In this document: piece by piece, positions 37,023 to 46,020 of the stretch
How the letters are laid out: the number at the start of each line of letters is the position of its first letter
Position numbering within the stretch: the stretch's first letter is position 1
Origin: Desulfurobacterium sp. TC5-1
GTDB taxonomy: Bacteria; Aquificota; Aquificia; Desulfurobacteriales; Desulfurobacteriaceae
Reading direction: 5' to 3'
NCBI RefSeq assembly: GCF_000421485.1
Contig: NZ_ATXC01000001.1
Span: forward strand, 1,109,087 to 1,173,086
Length of the DNA stretch: 64,000 nt
Notes under the pieces: generated by a model
The model's input: the letters and a program-made list of their open reading frames with translations, nothing else
Databases searched by the model: none
What the model was told of the DNA's origin: nothing
Position numbers and translations under genes: made by a program

Positions 37023-38142
37023 CTACTTTGCCGCTTCTGCTTTCTGCTTGAGATATCCTTCTATAAACATATCTATATCACCGTCCATCACGGCGTTTAT
37101 GTTTGATGTTTCTATGCCCGTTCTGTGGTCTTTCACCATCTGGTACGGCTGGAAAACGTAGGAGCGTATCTGGTTACCCCAAGATATCTCTTTGTGCTCC
37201 CCTTTTGCCTGGGCCAATTTTTCCTCTCTCTTCCTCATCTCAAGTTCAAAGAGTCTTGCCTTCAGTATTTTCATCGCTCTCATTCTGTTCTGTATCTGTG
37301 AACGTTCACTCTGGCATGTAACGACAATACCTGTCGGTAGATGGGTTATTCTAACGGCTGAGTCTGTTTTGTTAACGTGCTGTCCACCTGCGCCTGATGC
37401 CCTGTATGTGTCAATTCTCAGGTCTTCGTCTCTTATTTCTACCTCTATATCATCCTCAATTTCTGGAACGACTATAACGCCACAGAACGATGTGTGTCTT
37501 CTTGCATTTGAGTCAAACGGGGAAATCCTCACAAGTCTGTGAGTGCCGTGTTCAGCTTTTAAAAGTCCGTAAGCATAAGGTCCTTTTATCGCGATGGTGG
37601 CACTCTTTATTCCTGCTTCTTCATTTTCTTGAAGATCTATAATTTCTGTTTCAAATCCCTTTTTCTCCGCCCACCTTAGATACATTCTCATAAGCATACC
37701 TGCCCAGTCACAGCTTTCTGTTCCACCGGCGCCGGCGTGTATTGTAACAATGGCATTGTTTTTGTCCATCTCTCCCGAAAGGAGTGTTTTTACCTCGAGG
37801 TTACTTAGCTTCTTCTTGAGTTTTTTAATTGTCTCCTCAGCTTCTTTAAGGAGACTTTCATCGTTTTCTTCTTCAGCCATCTCAAAGAGAACTTCGATGT
37901 CCTCAATATCAGTTTCAAGGTTCTGCCACATTTTTATTTCAGACTCTATACGGTTTCTTTCTTGAGAGATTTTTTGAGCCCTTTCCCTGTCATTCCAGAA
38001 GTCGGGGGCAGACATCTCTTTTTCAATTCTTTTTAGTTTTTCTTCTTCCTTAGCCAGGTCAAAAATACCCCCGGAGCTCGTTATATTTATCCTTAACCTT
38101 TCCGTATTCTTCCTTAAGTTCCTGAAGCTTTTCAATAAGCAT
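37023..38142 (-). CDS. prfB: Peptide chain release factor 2, with programmed +1 frameshift
   Basis: Recognises UAA/UGA and releases the peptide. Translation starts at the ATG at 38142 (GGGAGG upstream) and meets an in-frame TGA at codon 28 (38061-38059). A +1 shift there continues in the long frame to 37023, giving about 372 residues. The zero frame MLIEKLQELKEEYGKVKDK leads through NELRGYF into FDLAKEEEKL, the usual RF2 N-terminus. The SPF-type anticodon motif is inside SDAVR-like ITHLPTG neighbourhood and the GAGGQHVNKTDS motif holds the catalytic GGQ. The nearest in-frame start without shifting lacks the conserved N-terminus. Confidence 0.93.
38058..38076 (-). promoter_or_regulatory. prfB programmed frameshift site
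   Basis: On the minus strand the codons read CTC CGG GGG TAT TTT TGA C. The run of G is an internal Shine-Dalgarno placed three bases before the slip codon, as in the canonical site. The slip codon is TTT rather than the usual CTT, so the tRNA-Phe can move to the overlapping TTT when RF2 is scarce at the UGA. Confidence 0.9.
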
Positions 38143-38197
38143 AATACCTCCCTGCTTTAACATTTTCACAGTTAAATTAGTGTTTGGAGCAGATTTT

Positions 38198-40372
38198 TCA
38201 AGTTTTTCCTGAATATCCTTTCGTCTCTATTTTGGTGAGAGTCATCGTCAGACGGTCAATATCTTCAGTATCTTTTTCATCTATTATATGAAGACTAAGT
38301 ATTACGCCAAGTTCCTCTTCAAGTTTTCTCATTCTGGCCTTAATGTCAACATCTTTCAGGCTTTTATCAATAAAGACAACAAAGTTATCGCCTGAATATC
38401 TTATTATGGCAATAGGGTTAAAGGTTTTTTCAAGAAGCTCTTTTAGTCTTTTAAGTATGGTATCCCCGTAATCCCAACCCTTTTCAAGGTTAAGTTCTCT
38501 TAGTTTCAGAACGTCAACGGTAATGATTTTAAAAGGTGTGTTGCTTTCCTTTAAATTGTTGAACAGGAAGAATAAATAGTTTCTGTTAAACGCGTCAGTA
38601 AGAGAATCTCTAAAGAAGTAGTCAAGTCTCCGTCTTTCAAGTTCTGACAGGCTTTTAAAGTCCTGACTTTTCGTGACGGGCGGAGTTTCTTCTTTAAATA
38701 TTGGTATTGCAGCATGAACCACATCCGAATCATACTTCTTACCTGCAAGATTTATGAGTTCTTTTATGGCTCTTTCTTTAGGCATTCCCTTCCTGTATAT
38801 TCTGTCGCTTGTCATCGCGTCAAAAGAGTCAGCAACGGCTATAATACGCGCAGCAAGCGGTATTTCCCTGCCCTTCAGCCCTTCAGGATAACCTGAACCG
38901 TCGATTCTTTCGTGGTGATATTTTATGCTGTCGATTACCGGTTTTAGAGGTTTTATATCTTTTAAAAGTTCATAACTCAGTACCGGATGGAGCTTGATAA
39001 TTTCAAACTCTTTATTTGTAAGTTTACCCGGTTTTAAAAGAATGCTGTCAGGGATTCCTATTTTTCCAATGTCGTGTAAGAGTGCCGCCATGTATATTTC
39101 TTCGATAAGCTTTTCATTTAGTCCCATGTTCTTTGCTATTTCTTTAGAATAAAATGCAACTCTTTCAGAATGGCCTCTTGTGTAAGAATCCCTGATTTCT
39201 ATACCTCTTACCATTGATTTTATCGTTGATTCAAGGAGTTCTTTTTCTTCCTTTATCTTCTCTTCGAGAGATTCTATTAATTCTTTAAGTTCGGCAGCTA
39301 CTGCAATGGATTTTGCAATGTTCTTTAAATAGACTTTTTCATCCTCATTTAAAGGGGTGGTATCTTTTCTGAAAAATATTATATACCCGTTGTTTTTTGC
39401 GAATGTAGAAAGCGGAAATCCGATTAAATACTTTATTCCGAGCTGCCTTTCAGATTCGCTCAGATAGTTAAGTTTACTGTGGGTTAGCTCTATCTCTTTT
39501 TTAACAGTATTCATATAACTTTCTATTCCTTCAAGCTGGTCGGGGATTACTTTTTTTGTTTTTTTGTCATTTTTAGTTATTATTTTTGTTTCTATAAATT
39601 TTCCTTTAGGCAGTCCGATAATTACACCGTCTATTTTATTGGTTTTTATTAATTTTCTCATTAATTCCACAAATTCGCCGTTAAAACCTTTACCGGCAGT
39701 TAAAAGATGGATAAATTGATACATAATATCCTCTTTTTGAATTTTGTCTTTTATGTTTTCTATCATTTCATTTATTTTTCTTCTTATCCCACTGAATTCA
39801 TCGGTGCCTGAAAGTGGAAGGACTGATAATTTTCCGCTTGAGATTTTTTCGATATCATTTTTTATTTGTCTTAAGGGCTTTAAATACAGGCTTCTTATTG
39901 TTAGTAATAGCGCTACCTGAAAAAGAAGAACGGTAATAAATTCAGCCATACTTATTCTTGCTGCAAGAACGGAGGTTTCATTTTCTATCTTTTCTCTGTC
40001 TAATTCTACGGCAACGGGAACAGCACCATCAGGGAAAATGAATTTTTTATATATAAGTATTCGGGCTCCTTCTTTTATTACCTTCGTCTGTACGTTTGGA
40101 GGTTTAAAAGGCAGCTTACCTATAAAGATCCTTTTTATACACGGTGTCTCTCTTAATATTTCCGGGCGTAAATCTTTTTTACTTTTTAGAATTAGTGCTT
40201 TTGACTCAAAATCGGCTTCAGCTAAATGGATAACCCTTTTTTCCATAAAATACTTGATGCTCTTTTTAACAAGTATAAAGGAAAGCATACTTATTATTAT
40301 TGATATTGCAAGAGATACTATTAATAAAATCCAGTATTTTGTTATTTCTATCTGTTCAAGTTGTCTTTTCAT
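38198..40372 (-). CDS. Membrane HD-GYP cyclic-di-GMP phosphodiesterase with degenerate C-terminal GGDEF
   Basis: 724 residues. Membrane helices at about 12-35 and 142-164 enclose a periplasmic sensor of about 100 residues. HAMP-like linker about 165-215, GAF-like region about 220-370, HD-GYP about 395-560 with HSERVAFYS, LLHDIGKIGIPDSIL and HHERIDGSGYP, then a GGDEF-like domain (about 585-715: RDSLTDAFNRNYLF). The GGDEF active-site loop reads YSGDNFVVF, so cyclase activity is doubtful. Intact HD-GYP residues predict cyclic-di-GMP hydrolysis. It lies 18 bases after a binding-protein-like lipoprotein gene, a possible input partner. Confidence 0.88.
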   Translation of the reverse strand: MKRQLEQIEITKYWILLIVSLAISIIISMLSFILVKKSIKYFMEKRVIHLAEADFESKALILKSKKDLRPEILRETPCIKRIFIGKLPFKPPNVQTKVIKEGARILIYKKFIFPDGAVPVAVELDREKIENETSVLAARISMAEFITVLLFQVALLLTIRSLYLKPLRQIKNDIEKISSGKLSVLPLSGTDEFSGIRRKINEMIENIKDKIQKEDIMYQFIHLLTAGKGFNGEFVELMRKLIKTNKIDGVIIGLPKGKFIETKIITKNDKKTKKVIPDQLEGIESYMNTVKKEIELTHSKLNYLSESERQLGIKYLIGFPLSTFAKNNGYIIFFRKDTTPLNEDEKVYLKNIAKSIAVAAELKELIESLEEKIKEEKELLESTIKSMVRGIEIRDSYTRGHSERVAFYSKEIAKNMGLNEKLIEEIYMAALLHDIGKIGIPDSILLKPGKLTNKEFEIIKLHPVLSYELLKDIKPLKPVIDSIKYHHERIDGSGYPEGLKGREIPLAARIIAVADSFDAMTSDRIYRKGMPKERAIKELINLAGKKYDSDVVHAAIPIFKEETPPVTKSQDFKSLSELERRRLDYFFRDSLTDAFNRNYLFFLFNNLKESNTPFKIITVDVLKLRELNLEKGWDYGDTILKRLKELLEKTFNPIAIIRYSGDNFVVFIDKSLKDVDIKARMRKLEEELGVILSLHIIDEKDTEDIDRLTMTLTKIETKGYSGKT

Positions 40373-40390
40373 AATTATACCGCACCCCGG

Positions 40391-41092
40391 TTATATGCAA
40401 TTTCTAAAGGCAATATCAGTTCGATGTTTTATTCCATATTTATGTAAAATGTATTTGATAGCTAAAGGATCGTATATATAAGTTATTCCATCTTCCCACA
40501 GTAAAAGTATTCTTTTTAAGTTTTCCTTTCTTGCCGCTTTACTGTTCTTTCTTACACAAAGAAGATAGGAAACCTTTCCTATCTTCTGGATTACCTGAAA
40601 GCCAGGCAAAGGTGTTTTGAAATAGATGTTATTTTTTTTGATCAGTTCATTGAAAGAATCTAAAAATACGGTGTTTTTACCAGCAAAATTCCTGTATAGT
40701 GGTGTATTTAAAGCATAGAAATAACCATCAAAAAACTGCTTATTTTTTATTAACTTATATACAGCTGGTTTTTTTTCTCCGACAGTGCAGACTTTAATCC
40801 AGCTGTTGTCCACTTTCCTTATAAAGTTATATGTCACGTTGTCAATTATCATAACATTATACTTGCTAAGGTTTAGAAGTTTTATGAAGTCAGCGGTATT
40901 TTCTCCGTAGTTCAGATTTATGATTGTGTTTTTTGTATTTAATTTTCCGTAAGCTTTCTCAACATAAAAAGGCAGCAGTATATATTCGTTTTCGGCAAGG
41001 ATGTTTATTTCTGTATATTCTTTACAACTGTAAAGCAGAATGAGAAATAGTGCCACTATTATAACCAGACCGCCCTTTAAAACTTTAACCAT
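40391..41092 (-). CDS. Periplasmic solute-binding-like lipoprotein
   Basis: 233 residues from the ATG at 41092 (AAGGG upstream). Lipoprotein signal: hydrophobic GGLVIIVALFLILLYSC, lipobox LYSC. The mature part resembles a small NMT1/ThiY-type type II solute-binding protein: INILAENEYILLPFYVEKAYG, then DFIKLLNLSKYNVMIIDN. It is shorter than transport binding proteins and no ABC permease or ATPase is nearby. It lies directly upstream of the HD-GYP gene, so a sensory rather than transport role is possible. Family assignment is tentative. Confidence 0.6.
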   Translation of the reverse strand: MVKVLKGGLVIIVALFLILLYSCKEYTEINILAENEYILLPFYVEKAYGKLNTKNTIINLNYGENTADFIKLLNLSKYNVMIIDNVTYNFIRKVDNSWIKVCTVGEKKPAVYKLIKNKQFFDGYFYALNTPLYRNFAGKNTVFLDSFNELIKKNNIYFKTPLPGFQVIQKIGKVSYLLCVRKNSKAARKENLKRILLLWEDGITYIYDPLAIKYILHKYGIKHRTDIAFRNCI

Positions 41093-41116
41093 AAACACCC
41101 TTTAAAATAAAATTCC

Positions 41117-42337
41117 TTAAAGGCACTCTGCCAAGATATCAGCAGTGTGTTTACAGGACATATTGCTTTTTGCCTTTTCAAGCCCCTCTGCAATATTCAT
41201 AATGCAACCCGGACATTCAGTTATTACATTGTCGGCGCCGGTTGCTATTATGTTTAGCGTTTTTCTTTTCTGTATCCTGTCAGAAACCGCCGGGTGGAGC
41301 ATTTTAAAGGATCCTCCCATTCCGCAACAGTTATCTGATTCTTCCATTTCGACGTACATTATACCATTTATTGATTCAAATATTTTTTTGGGTATATCTT
41401 TAGGTATGTTCTGTCCTCTAACGATGTGGCAAGGATGATGCCAGGTTACTTTTAAGGGCTTTTTAGCCCACCAGTTTTTAATAATGTCAGTGTTTTCAGC
41501 TACGATTTCCAAAAACTGAAACACAGGCTTGTTTAATTCACCATAGTTATGTTTAAGGTTGTGGCAGCAGGTTGCACAGCCGGTTACTATTCCATCTGCT
41601 TCTATATCGTTAAGCACTTCTACGTTTTTCTTTTTAAGTTCTTCAAAACCTTTTCTATCGCCGGCATGGAGAGATGGTGCACCACAACAGACTATCTGTG
41701 ATGGGACAAATACGTCGTAACCAAGGTGATTAAGAACTTTTACCATGTTTTTTGAAGTTTCGACATAGGCTCTGCTGAACATACATCCCGGGAAGTATAT
41801 AAGTTTTCCTTTTTTCTCTGATTTAGATGGAAAAAGTTTATCTTTATAATTAAATTTTCCCTCTTTTATTGCTGGAATTACTGCTGCACCTTTACCGGGT
41901 ACCGGAAATTTGCTTACGACATTTTGAGGGCTGTTTGACGGCCTGAACAAGAGATAAGATAGCCTTGAGAAACTTCCAGCACTGTCAAAAAGTTTTTCGT
42001 TTTTAAGCAAGGTTGTCACTAATTTTTCCTGAGGGAATAGACCAAATTTTTCAGTAGCGGCTTCTCTCGCCTTGAGGATTATTTCTTCATAGGGAACGTC
42101 CATTGCACATATTTCCTGGCATCTTAAGCAGGTTGTACACTTTTTAAACAGGAGAGCGGCTTCTTTATCTAACTTTCCATATCCTTTCTGTATCATGTCT
42201 ATGAGAGAGATTTTGCCTCTTGATACAGAAGGCTCTTCTTTTGTTTCGTTAAATACAGGACAGACGTTTCTGCATGAACCGCAGCGAACGCATCTATCAA
42301 GCCATTCCTGCTTTATCTGAAGGAACTTTTTATCCAT
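41117..42337 (-). CDS. Fe-S oxidoreductase with two CCG domains (GlcF/GlpC/HdrB-like)
   Basis: 406 residues. Two ferredoxin-type clusters at the N-terminus: CVRCGSCRNVCP and CTTCLRCQEICAMDVP. Two cysteine-rich CCG domains follow, with CCGAPSLHAGD/GCATCCHNL and HPCH...NCCGMGGSF. This is the architecture of GlcF, GlpC, LutA-like and HdrD-like electron-transfer subunits. No FAD oxidase partner is adjacent. It follows pyrK by 17 bases, so its partner is unclear. Confidence 0.82.
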   Translation of the reverse strand: MDKKFLQIKQEWLDRCVRCGSCRNVCPVFNETKEEPSVSRGKISLIDMIQKGYGKLDKEAALLFKKCTTCLRCQEICAMDVPYEEIILKAREAATEKFGLFPQEKLVTTLLKNEKLFDSAGSFSRLSYLLFRPSNSPQNVVSKFPVPGKGAAVIPAIKEGKFNYKDKLFPSKSEKKGKLIYFPGCMFSRAYVETSKNMVKVLNHLGYDVFVPSQIVCCGAPSLHAGDRKGFEELKKKNVEVLNDIEADGIVTGCATCCHNLKHNYGELNKPVFQFLEIVAENTDIIKNWWAKKPLKVTWHHPCHIVRGQNIPKDIPKKIFESINGIMYVEMEESDNCCGMGGSFKMLHPAVSDRIQKRKTLNIIATGADNVITECPGCIMNIAEGLEKAKSNMSCKHTADILAECL

Positions 42338-42354
42338 AAAACTCCTCTTTGTAG

Positions 42355-43095
42355 TTAAAGCTCAACAAAATCGGCTTTGAATATTGGTCCATCAACGCAG
42401 ACTCTTTTGTATCCTTCCTTAGTTTTTATAACACATCCAAGGCAGCTTCCAACACCACAGGCCATTCTTGTATCAAGGGATAAAAGACAGTCTGCGTTGT
42501 GGATTCCTGCTTTTTCCTGAACAGCTTTAAGCATTCCTGTAGGACCACAGGCTATCCATCTGAAGTCTTTAAACTCTTCTAAAACGTCGGTAACCAGACC
42601 TTTCTTTCCTTTAGAGCCGTCTTCTGTTACAACGATGCATGGTATCTTGTACTTTTCTATGAAAGGTAGTGCAGAGAGGTCTTCCTCTCTCCTTCCGCCG
42701 TAAACCACAACAACCTCTTTACCCTTTTGGTGAAATCTTTTGGCTGCTAAAAAGAGGCCTCCAATACCTATTCCACCTGCTATGAACAGGTACTTTTGAG
42801 CTGTCTCTTCTATGTAATTACCAAGGGGAAGAATTACATCTATTTCATTTTTTGCATTTGTTAAAAGCCTTGTTCCTCTACCGACAACTCTGTAGATAAA
42901 ACTCGCCACGTTATCTTCAACATCAAATATGCCAAGAGGTCTTCTAAGTAAAGGATCAAGTTGTGTTTCATCTCTAACCTGAACCATGGCAAATTGCCCG
43001 GGCTTTATCTTTCGTATTTCACCTTCTGAAAGTTGAACAGATATAACAAAGTCTTTTTCAGACAGCTGTCTGTTTTCTATTACTTTTGCTCTCAT
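42355..43095 (-). CDS. pyrK: Dihydroorotate dehydrogenase electron-transfer subunit PyrK-like
   Basis: 246 residues: FAD-binding ferredoxin-reductase domain (about 1-95, RRPLGIFDVEDN), NAD-binding domain (FIAGGIGIGGLFLAAKR), and C-terminal [2Fe-2S] cysteines in DTRMACGVGSCLGCVIK and RVCVDGP. PyrK passes electrons from dihydroorotate to NAD with PyrD type 1B; no pyrD is adjacent in the window. Start overlaps the rpoZ stop by one base. Confidence 0.85.
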   Translation of the reverse strand: MRAKVIENRQLSEKDFVISVQLSEGEIRKIKPGQFAMVQVRDETQLDPLLRRPLGIFDVEDNVASFIYRVVGRGTRLLTNAKNEIDVILPLGNYIEETAQKYLFIAGGIGIGGLFLAAKRFHQKGKEVVVVYGGRREEDLSALPFIEKYKIPCIVVTEDGSKGKKGLVTDVLEEFKDFRWIACGPTGMLKAVQEKAGIHNADCLLSLDTRMACGVGSCLGCVIKTKEGYKRVCVDGPIFKADFVEL

Positions 43096-43301
43096 TACTC
43101 TTCCTTGGGGCAGATTTTCCCTTCAGCTATTTCAAGTAGAGCGATTACTGTTTTTTTGTGTTTTTCACCTTTAATGTCAACGCCGAACGTGTAAGAGTCC
43201 TGTTCGTAGAGGTAACGGGCCCTTTTTGCTGCTACGTGGACAGTTTTGTAATAGTTGCCTACCTTTTTAACAACCGTTTCAAGTGGAATTCTCTTTGACA
43301 T
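43095..43301 (-). CDS. rpoZ: RNA polymerase omega subunit
   Basis: 68 residues that chaperone beta-prime into RNA polymerase. RIPLETVVKKVGNYYKTVHVAAKRARYL contains the omega core and the AKRAR motif, followed by KKTVIALLEIAEGKI. GGAGG precedes the ATG. First gene of the minus-strand run down to 34.9 kb. Confidence 0.9.
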   Translation of the reverse strand: MSKRIPLETVVKKVGNYYKTVHVAAKRARYLYEQDSYTFGVDIKGEKHKKTVIALLEIAEGKICPKEE

Positions 43302-43447
43302 TTTAAGCCTCCATCAGCCGATTTACAGGATAGTAATTTATAGAAAAAGTAGAAATAATTCTACCCTATTTTTCTGCCATTTAAATTTTGTAAGCATTAG
43401 CACTTACGGTAAAATATTATTCTAATATTATATTTGAGAGGTTTGTT

Positions 43448-44524
43448 GTGAGATTTAAGCCTTCTAAACCTTATACAGTTGGTCTTGAACTTGAAGTTCA
43501 GCTTGTAGATTCATTTACATTTGAGTTGACGGAGAAATCTTCCGTTATTTTTGAGAAGGCTTCAAGGAAGCTCTCTTCAGTTCTCCACAAGGAATTTCTT
43601 CAGTCTATGATTGAGCTCGTTTCACCACCCTCTTCCTCTTCAAAAGAGGCAACAGATATTATCAGAGAAGCGTACGAAGAAGTGAAGCAGATAGGAGAAA
43701 GAGAAGGATTCCATCCACTTTTACTGGGAACGCATCCGTTTGCCGATCCATGTGAGATAAGGATTACCAGGGATAAGCGGTATGAGAGATTACTAAAAGA
43801 ATTCCAGATAGTTTTAAAGAACTTTTTGATATTTGGACTTCATATTCATATAGGTGTTGAAACAGAAAAGCAGCTCTGGGAAGCTTACAACATGACGCTT
43901 AAGTACCTTCCCCTGTTTATAGCCCTTTCCTCTTCGTCACCTTTTTACAAGGGAAGGTTTACAGGACTTCATAGTTATAGGCTTAAGATTTTTGAGCAAC
44001 TACCGAGAGCGGGTGTTCCAGAGCAGTTTTTCTCAACGGAAGAGTTTGAAAGAATGTTTAACATCCTTAAAAATGCCGGGTTTGTTGATAGTTTAAAGGA
44101 TATCTGGTGGGATGTAAGGCCGAGACCCGATTTCGGGACAATAGAGCTCAGGGTTTGTGATTCCATTCCCGACTTTAACAGGATAGAGGCTGTTGCTGAC
44201 TTCTTTAGATTGCTCGTGGCCTGGTCAAAAGATAAAAAAGTGGAACGCTTTTACCATCAAATTGTCAGGCAGAACAGGTGGAATGCTGTCAGGCATGGTC
44301 TTGATGGAATGTTCATTGATTTAGATGGAGTGGAAAACATAAACAGTAAGATTCATGGACTTGTTGAAGAGTTTGATAGGGAAGGATTGATAGAGAGGCT
44401 TGGAATAAGGGCTGATAATCTATACAATATCTTCAGCAGATATCCGATTTCCTATAAGATGATTGAAGCTTATAGGAATGGTGTATCTATCAGGAAGATT
44501 GCAAGATTTGGGTTGGTTGAATGA
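43448..44524 (+). CDS. Glutamate-cysteine ligase-like carboxylate-amine ligase (GCS2/YbdK)
   Basis: 358 residues, GTG start after GAGAGG. GCS2 family signatures: YTVGLELEVQLVDSFTFEL (glutamate-binding EVE-like region), GLHIHIGVE, LSSSSPFYKG, RPDFGTIELRVCD and HGLDGMFIDLDG. The family makes gamma-glutamyl peptides such as gamma-glutamylcysteine, but YbdK-type members have weak or unknown substrates. Its stop overlaps the start of a gamma-glutamyltransferase gene (ATGA), so both likely act on the same gamma-glutamyl metabolite. Confidence 0.85.
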   Translation: MRFKPSKPYTVGLELEVQLVDSFTFELTEKSSVIFEKASRKLSSVLHKEFLQSMIELVSPPSSSSKEATDIIREAYEEVKQIGEREGFHPLLLGTHPFADPCEIRITRDKRYERLLKEFQIVLKNFLIFGLHIHIGVETEKQLWEAYNMTLKYLPLFIALSSSSPFYKGRFTGLHSYRLKIFEQLPRAGVPEQFFSTEEFERMFNILKNAGFVDSLKDIWWDVRPRPDFGTIELRVCDSIPDFNRIEAVADFFRLLVAWSKDKKVERFYHQIVRQNRWNAVRHGLDGMFIDLDGVENINSKIHGLVEEFDREGLIERLGIRADNLYNIFSRYPISYKMIEAYRNGVSIRKIARFGLVE

Positions 44525-46020
44525 AAGGAATTATTGCTGCCGGTGACAGGTTGACTGCTGAAGCCGGTATTGAGATTCTTAAGAAAGGTGGTAATGCTTT
44601 TGATGCTGTAGTTGCGGCCGTTTTTGCGTCTTATATGGCAGAGCCTGCCCTTACAAGTCCTGCAGGCGGCGGTTTTCTCCTTGCCGTTGAAACTGACAAA
44701 GAACCTGTTGTTTACGACTTTTTTGTAGATGTTCCACCTTACAGAGAAGAGAATCCTGATTTCTTCAAGATAACGGTCGATTTCGGTGATGCCCTTCAGG
44801 ATTTTCACATTGGTTGTGGTGCCGTTGCTGTCCCCGGTAACGTCGCAGGTCTTTTAAGGGTTCATAAAGAAAAGGGGAAACTTCCTCTAAAGGAAGTTTT
44901 AAGACCGGCAATCAGATATGCTACTGAAGGAATAAAACTTTCACCTCTTCAGGCCTCCTTTGTAAAACTCCTTTCACCGATTTTCACCGCCACTGAAGAT
45001 TCAAGGAAGATTTTTGCCCCTGATGGAAAACTTATTGATGAGAGGACCATTTTCAGGAATCCTCAATACGGAGAGTTTTTAAAATTAATAGAGGAAAAGG
45101 GACAGTGGGCTTTTTACGAAGGGGAAATAGCCGATAGAATTGATGAACTTTCCGTAAAGCATCATGGTCACATAAGAAAGGAAGACCTTGAAAGGTATAA
45201 AGTGGTAGAAAGAGAACCTTTAAAATTTGATTTCAAAGGTTTTAAGGTTTTGACAAATCCACCCCCCTTTCCCGGAGGGATACTGATTGCTTTCACGCTT
45301 AAACTCCTTGAAAATGAAGACCTTGATTGTTTTGGTTCTAAAAGGCACCTCCTGAAGTTAATTAAATCTATGGAGGAGACTCAAAAGTTTAGAGAAGTCT
45401 TTGTTGATGAGGGTATTTCAGGAGATTTTTATAAGTTTTTGAGAGAGGATTTCCTATCAGGATATAGAGAAAATCTTAACCGTTTTGGTAATACGACCCA
45501 TATAAGTGTAATCGATGGTGATGGTAACGCCGCTTCAATTACAACGACAAACGGTGAAGGTTCCGGGTACATCATTCCCGAAACAGGGGTTATACTGAAC
45601 AATATGCTGGGTGAGGAGGATTTGAATCCAAAAGGGTTCTTTAAATGGCCCCCCTATGTAAGACTTCCATCAATGATGTCGCCGACTGTTGTCCTTGAGG
45701 ATGGGGAACCAAGACTTGTTCTTGGTAGTGCGGGTAGCAACAGGATAAGGAGTGCCATTGTTAACGTTATTCTTAACTGTATCGTTTTTGGACTGGATAT
45801 AAAGGAAGCGGTAAAATCGCCGAGAGTTCACTATGAAAAGGGAACTGTTTTTGTAGAGCCGGGGTTTGAAGCTAAAGTTATTGGTAAATTAAAAGAGATT
45901 TATCCTGAACTGGTGGAGTTTTCCTCGTTGAACCTCTTTTTTGGTGGTGTTCAGGCAGTAAACAGTAAGTTTGAAGGGGCTGGTGATCCAAGAAGGGGTG
46001 GTGTTGTTTTAAGGGTTTAA
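44521..46020 (+). CDS. ggt: Gamma-glutamyltransferase family protein
   Basis: 499 residues of the Ntn-hydrolase family that cleaves or transfers gamma-glutamyl groups after self-processing. AGDRLTAEAGIEILKKGGNAFDAVVAA, SPAGGGFLL and the nucleophile Thr in FGNTTHISVIDGDGNA, followed by TTNGEGSG and VLGSAGSNRI. It has no signal peptide, unlike periplasmic GGTs, so a cytoplasmic role is suggested. Its stop abuts the convergent yacG stop with no gap. Confidence 0.88.
   Translation: MKGIIAAGDRLTAEAGIEILKKGGNAFDAVVAAVFASYMAEPALTSPAGGGFLLAVETDKEPVVYDFFVDVPPYREENPDFFKITVDFGDALQDFHIGCGAVAVPGNVAGLLRVHKEKGKLPLKEVLRPAIRYATEGIKLSPLQASFVKLLSPIFTATEDSRKIFAPDGKLIDERTIFRNPQYGEFLKLIEEKGQWAFYEGEIADRIDELSVKHHGHIRKEDLERYKVVEREPLKFDFKGFKVLTNPPPFPGGILIAFTLKLLENEDLDCFGSKRHLLKLIKSMEETQKFREVFVDEGISGDFYKFLREDFLSGYRENLNRFGNTTHISVIDGDGNAASITTTNGEGSGYIIPETGVILNNMLGEEDLNPKGFFKWPPYVRLPSMMSPTVVLEDGEPRLVLGSAGSNRIRSAIVNVILNCIVFGLDIKEAVKSPRVHYEKGTVFVEPGFEAKVIGKLKEIYPELVEFSSLNLFFGGVQAVNSKFEGAGDPRRGGVVLRV

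Noticed and set aside
37023-38135. prfB read as one frame from 38135
   Set aside because: Its first 25 residues do not match RF2, while the frameshifted reading from 38142 does.
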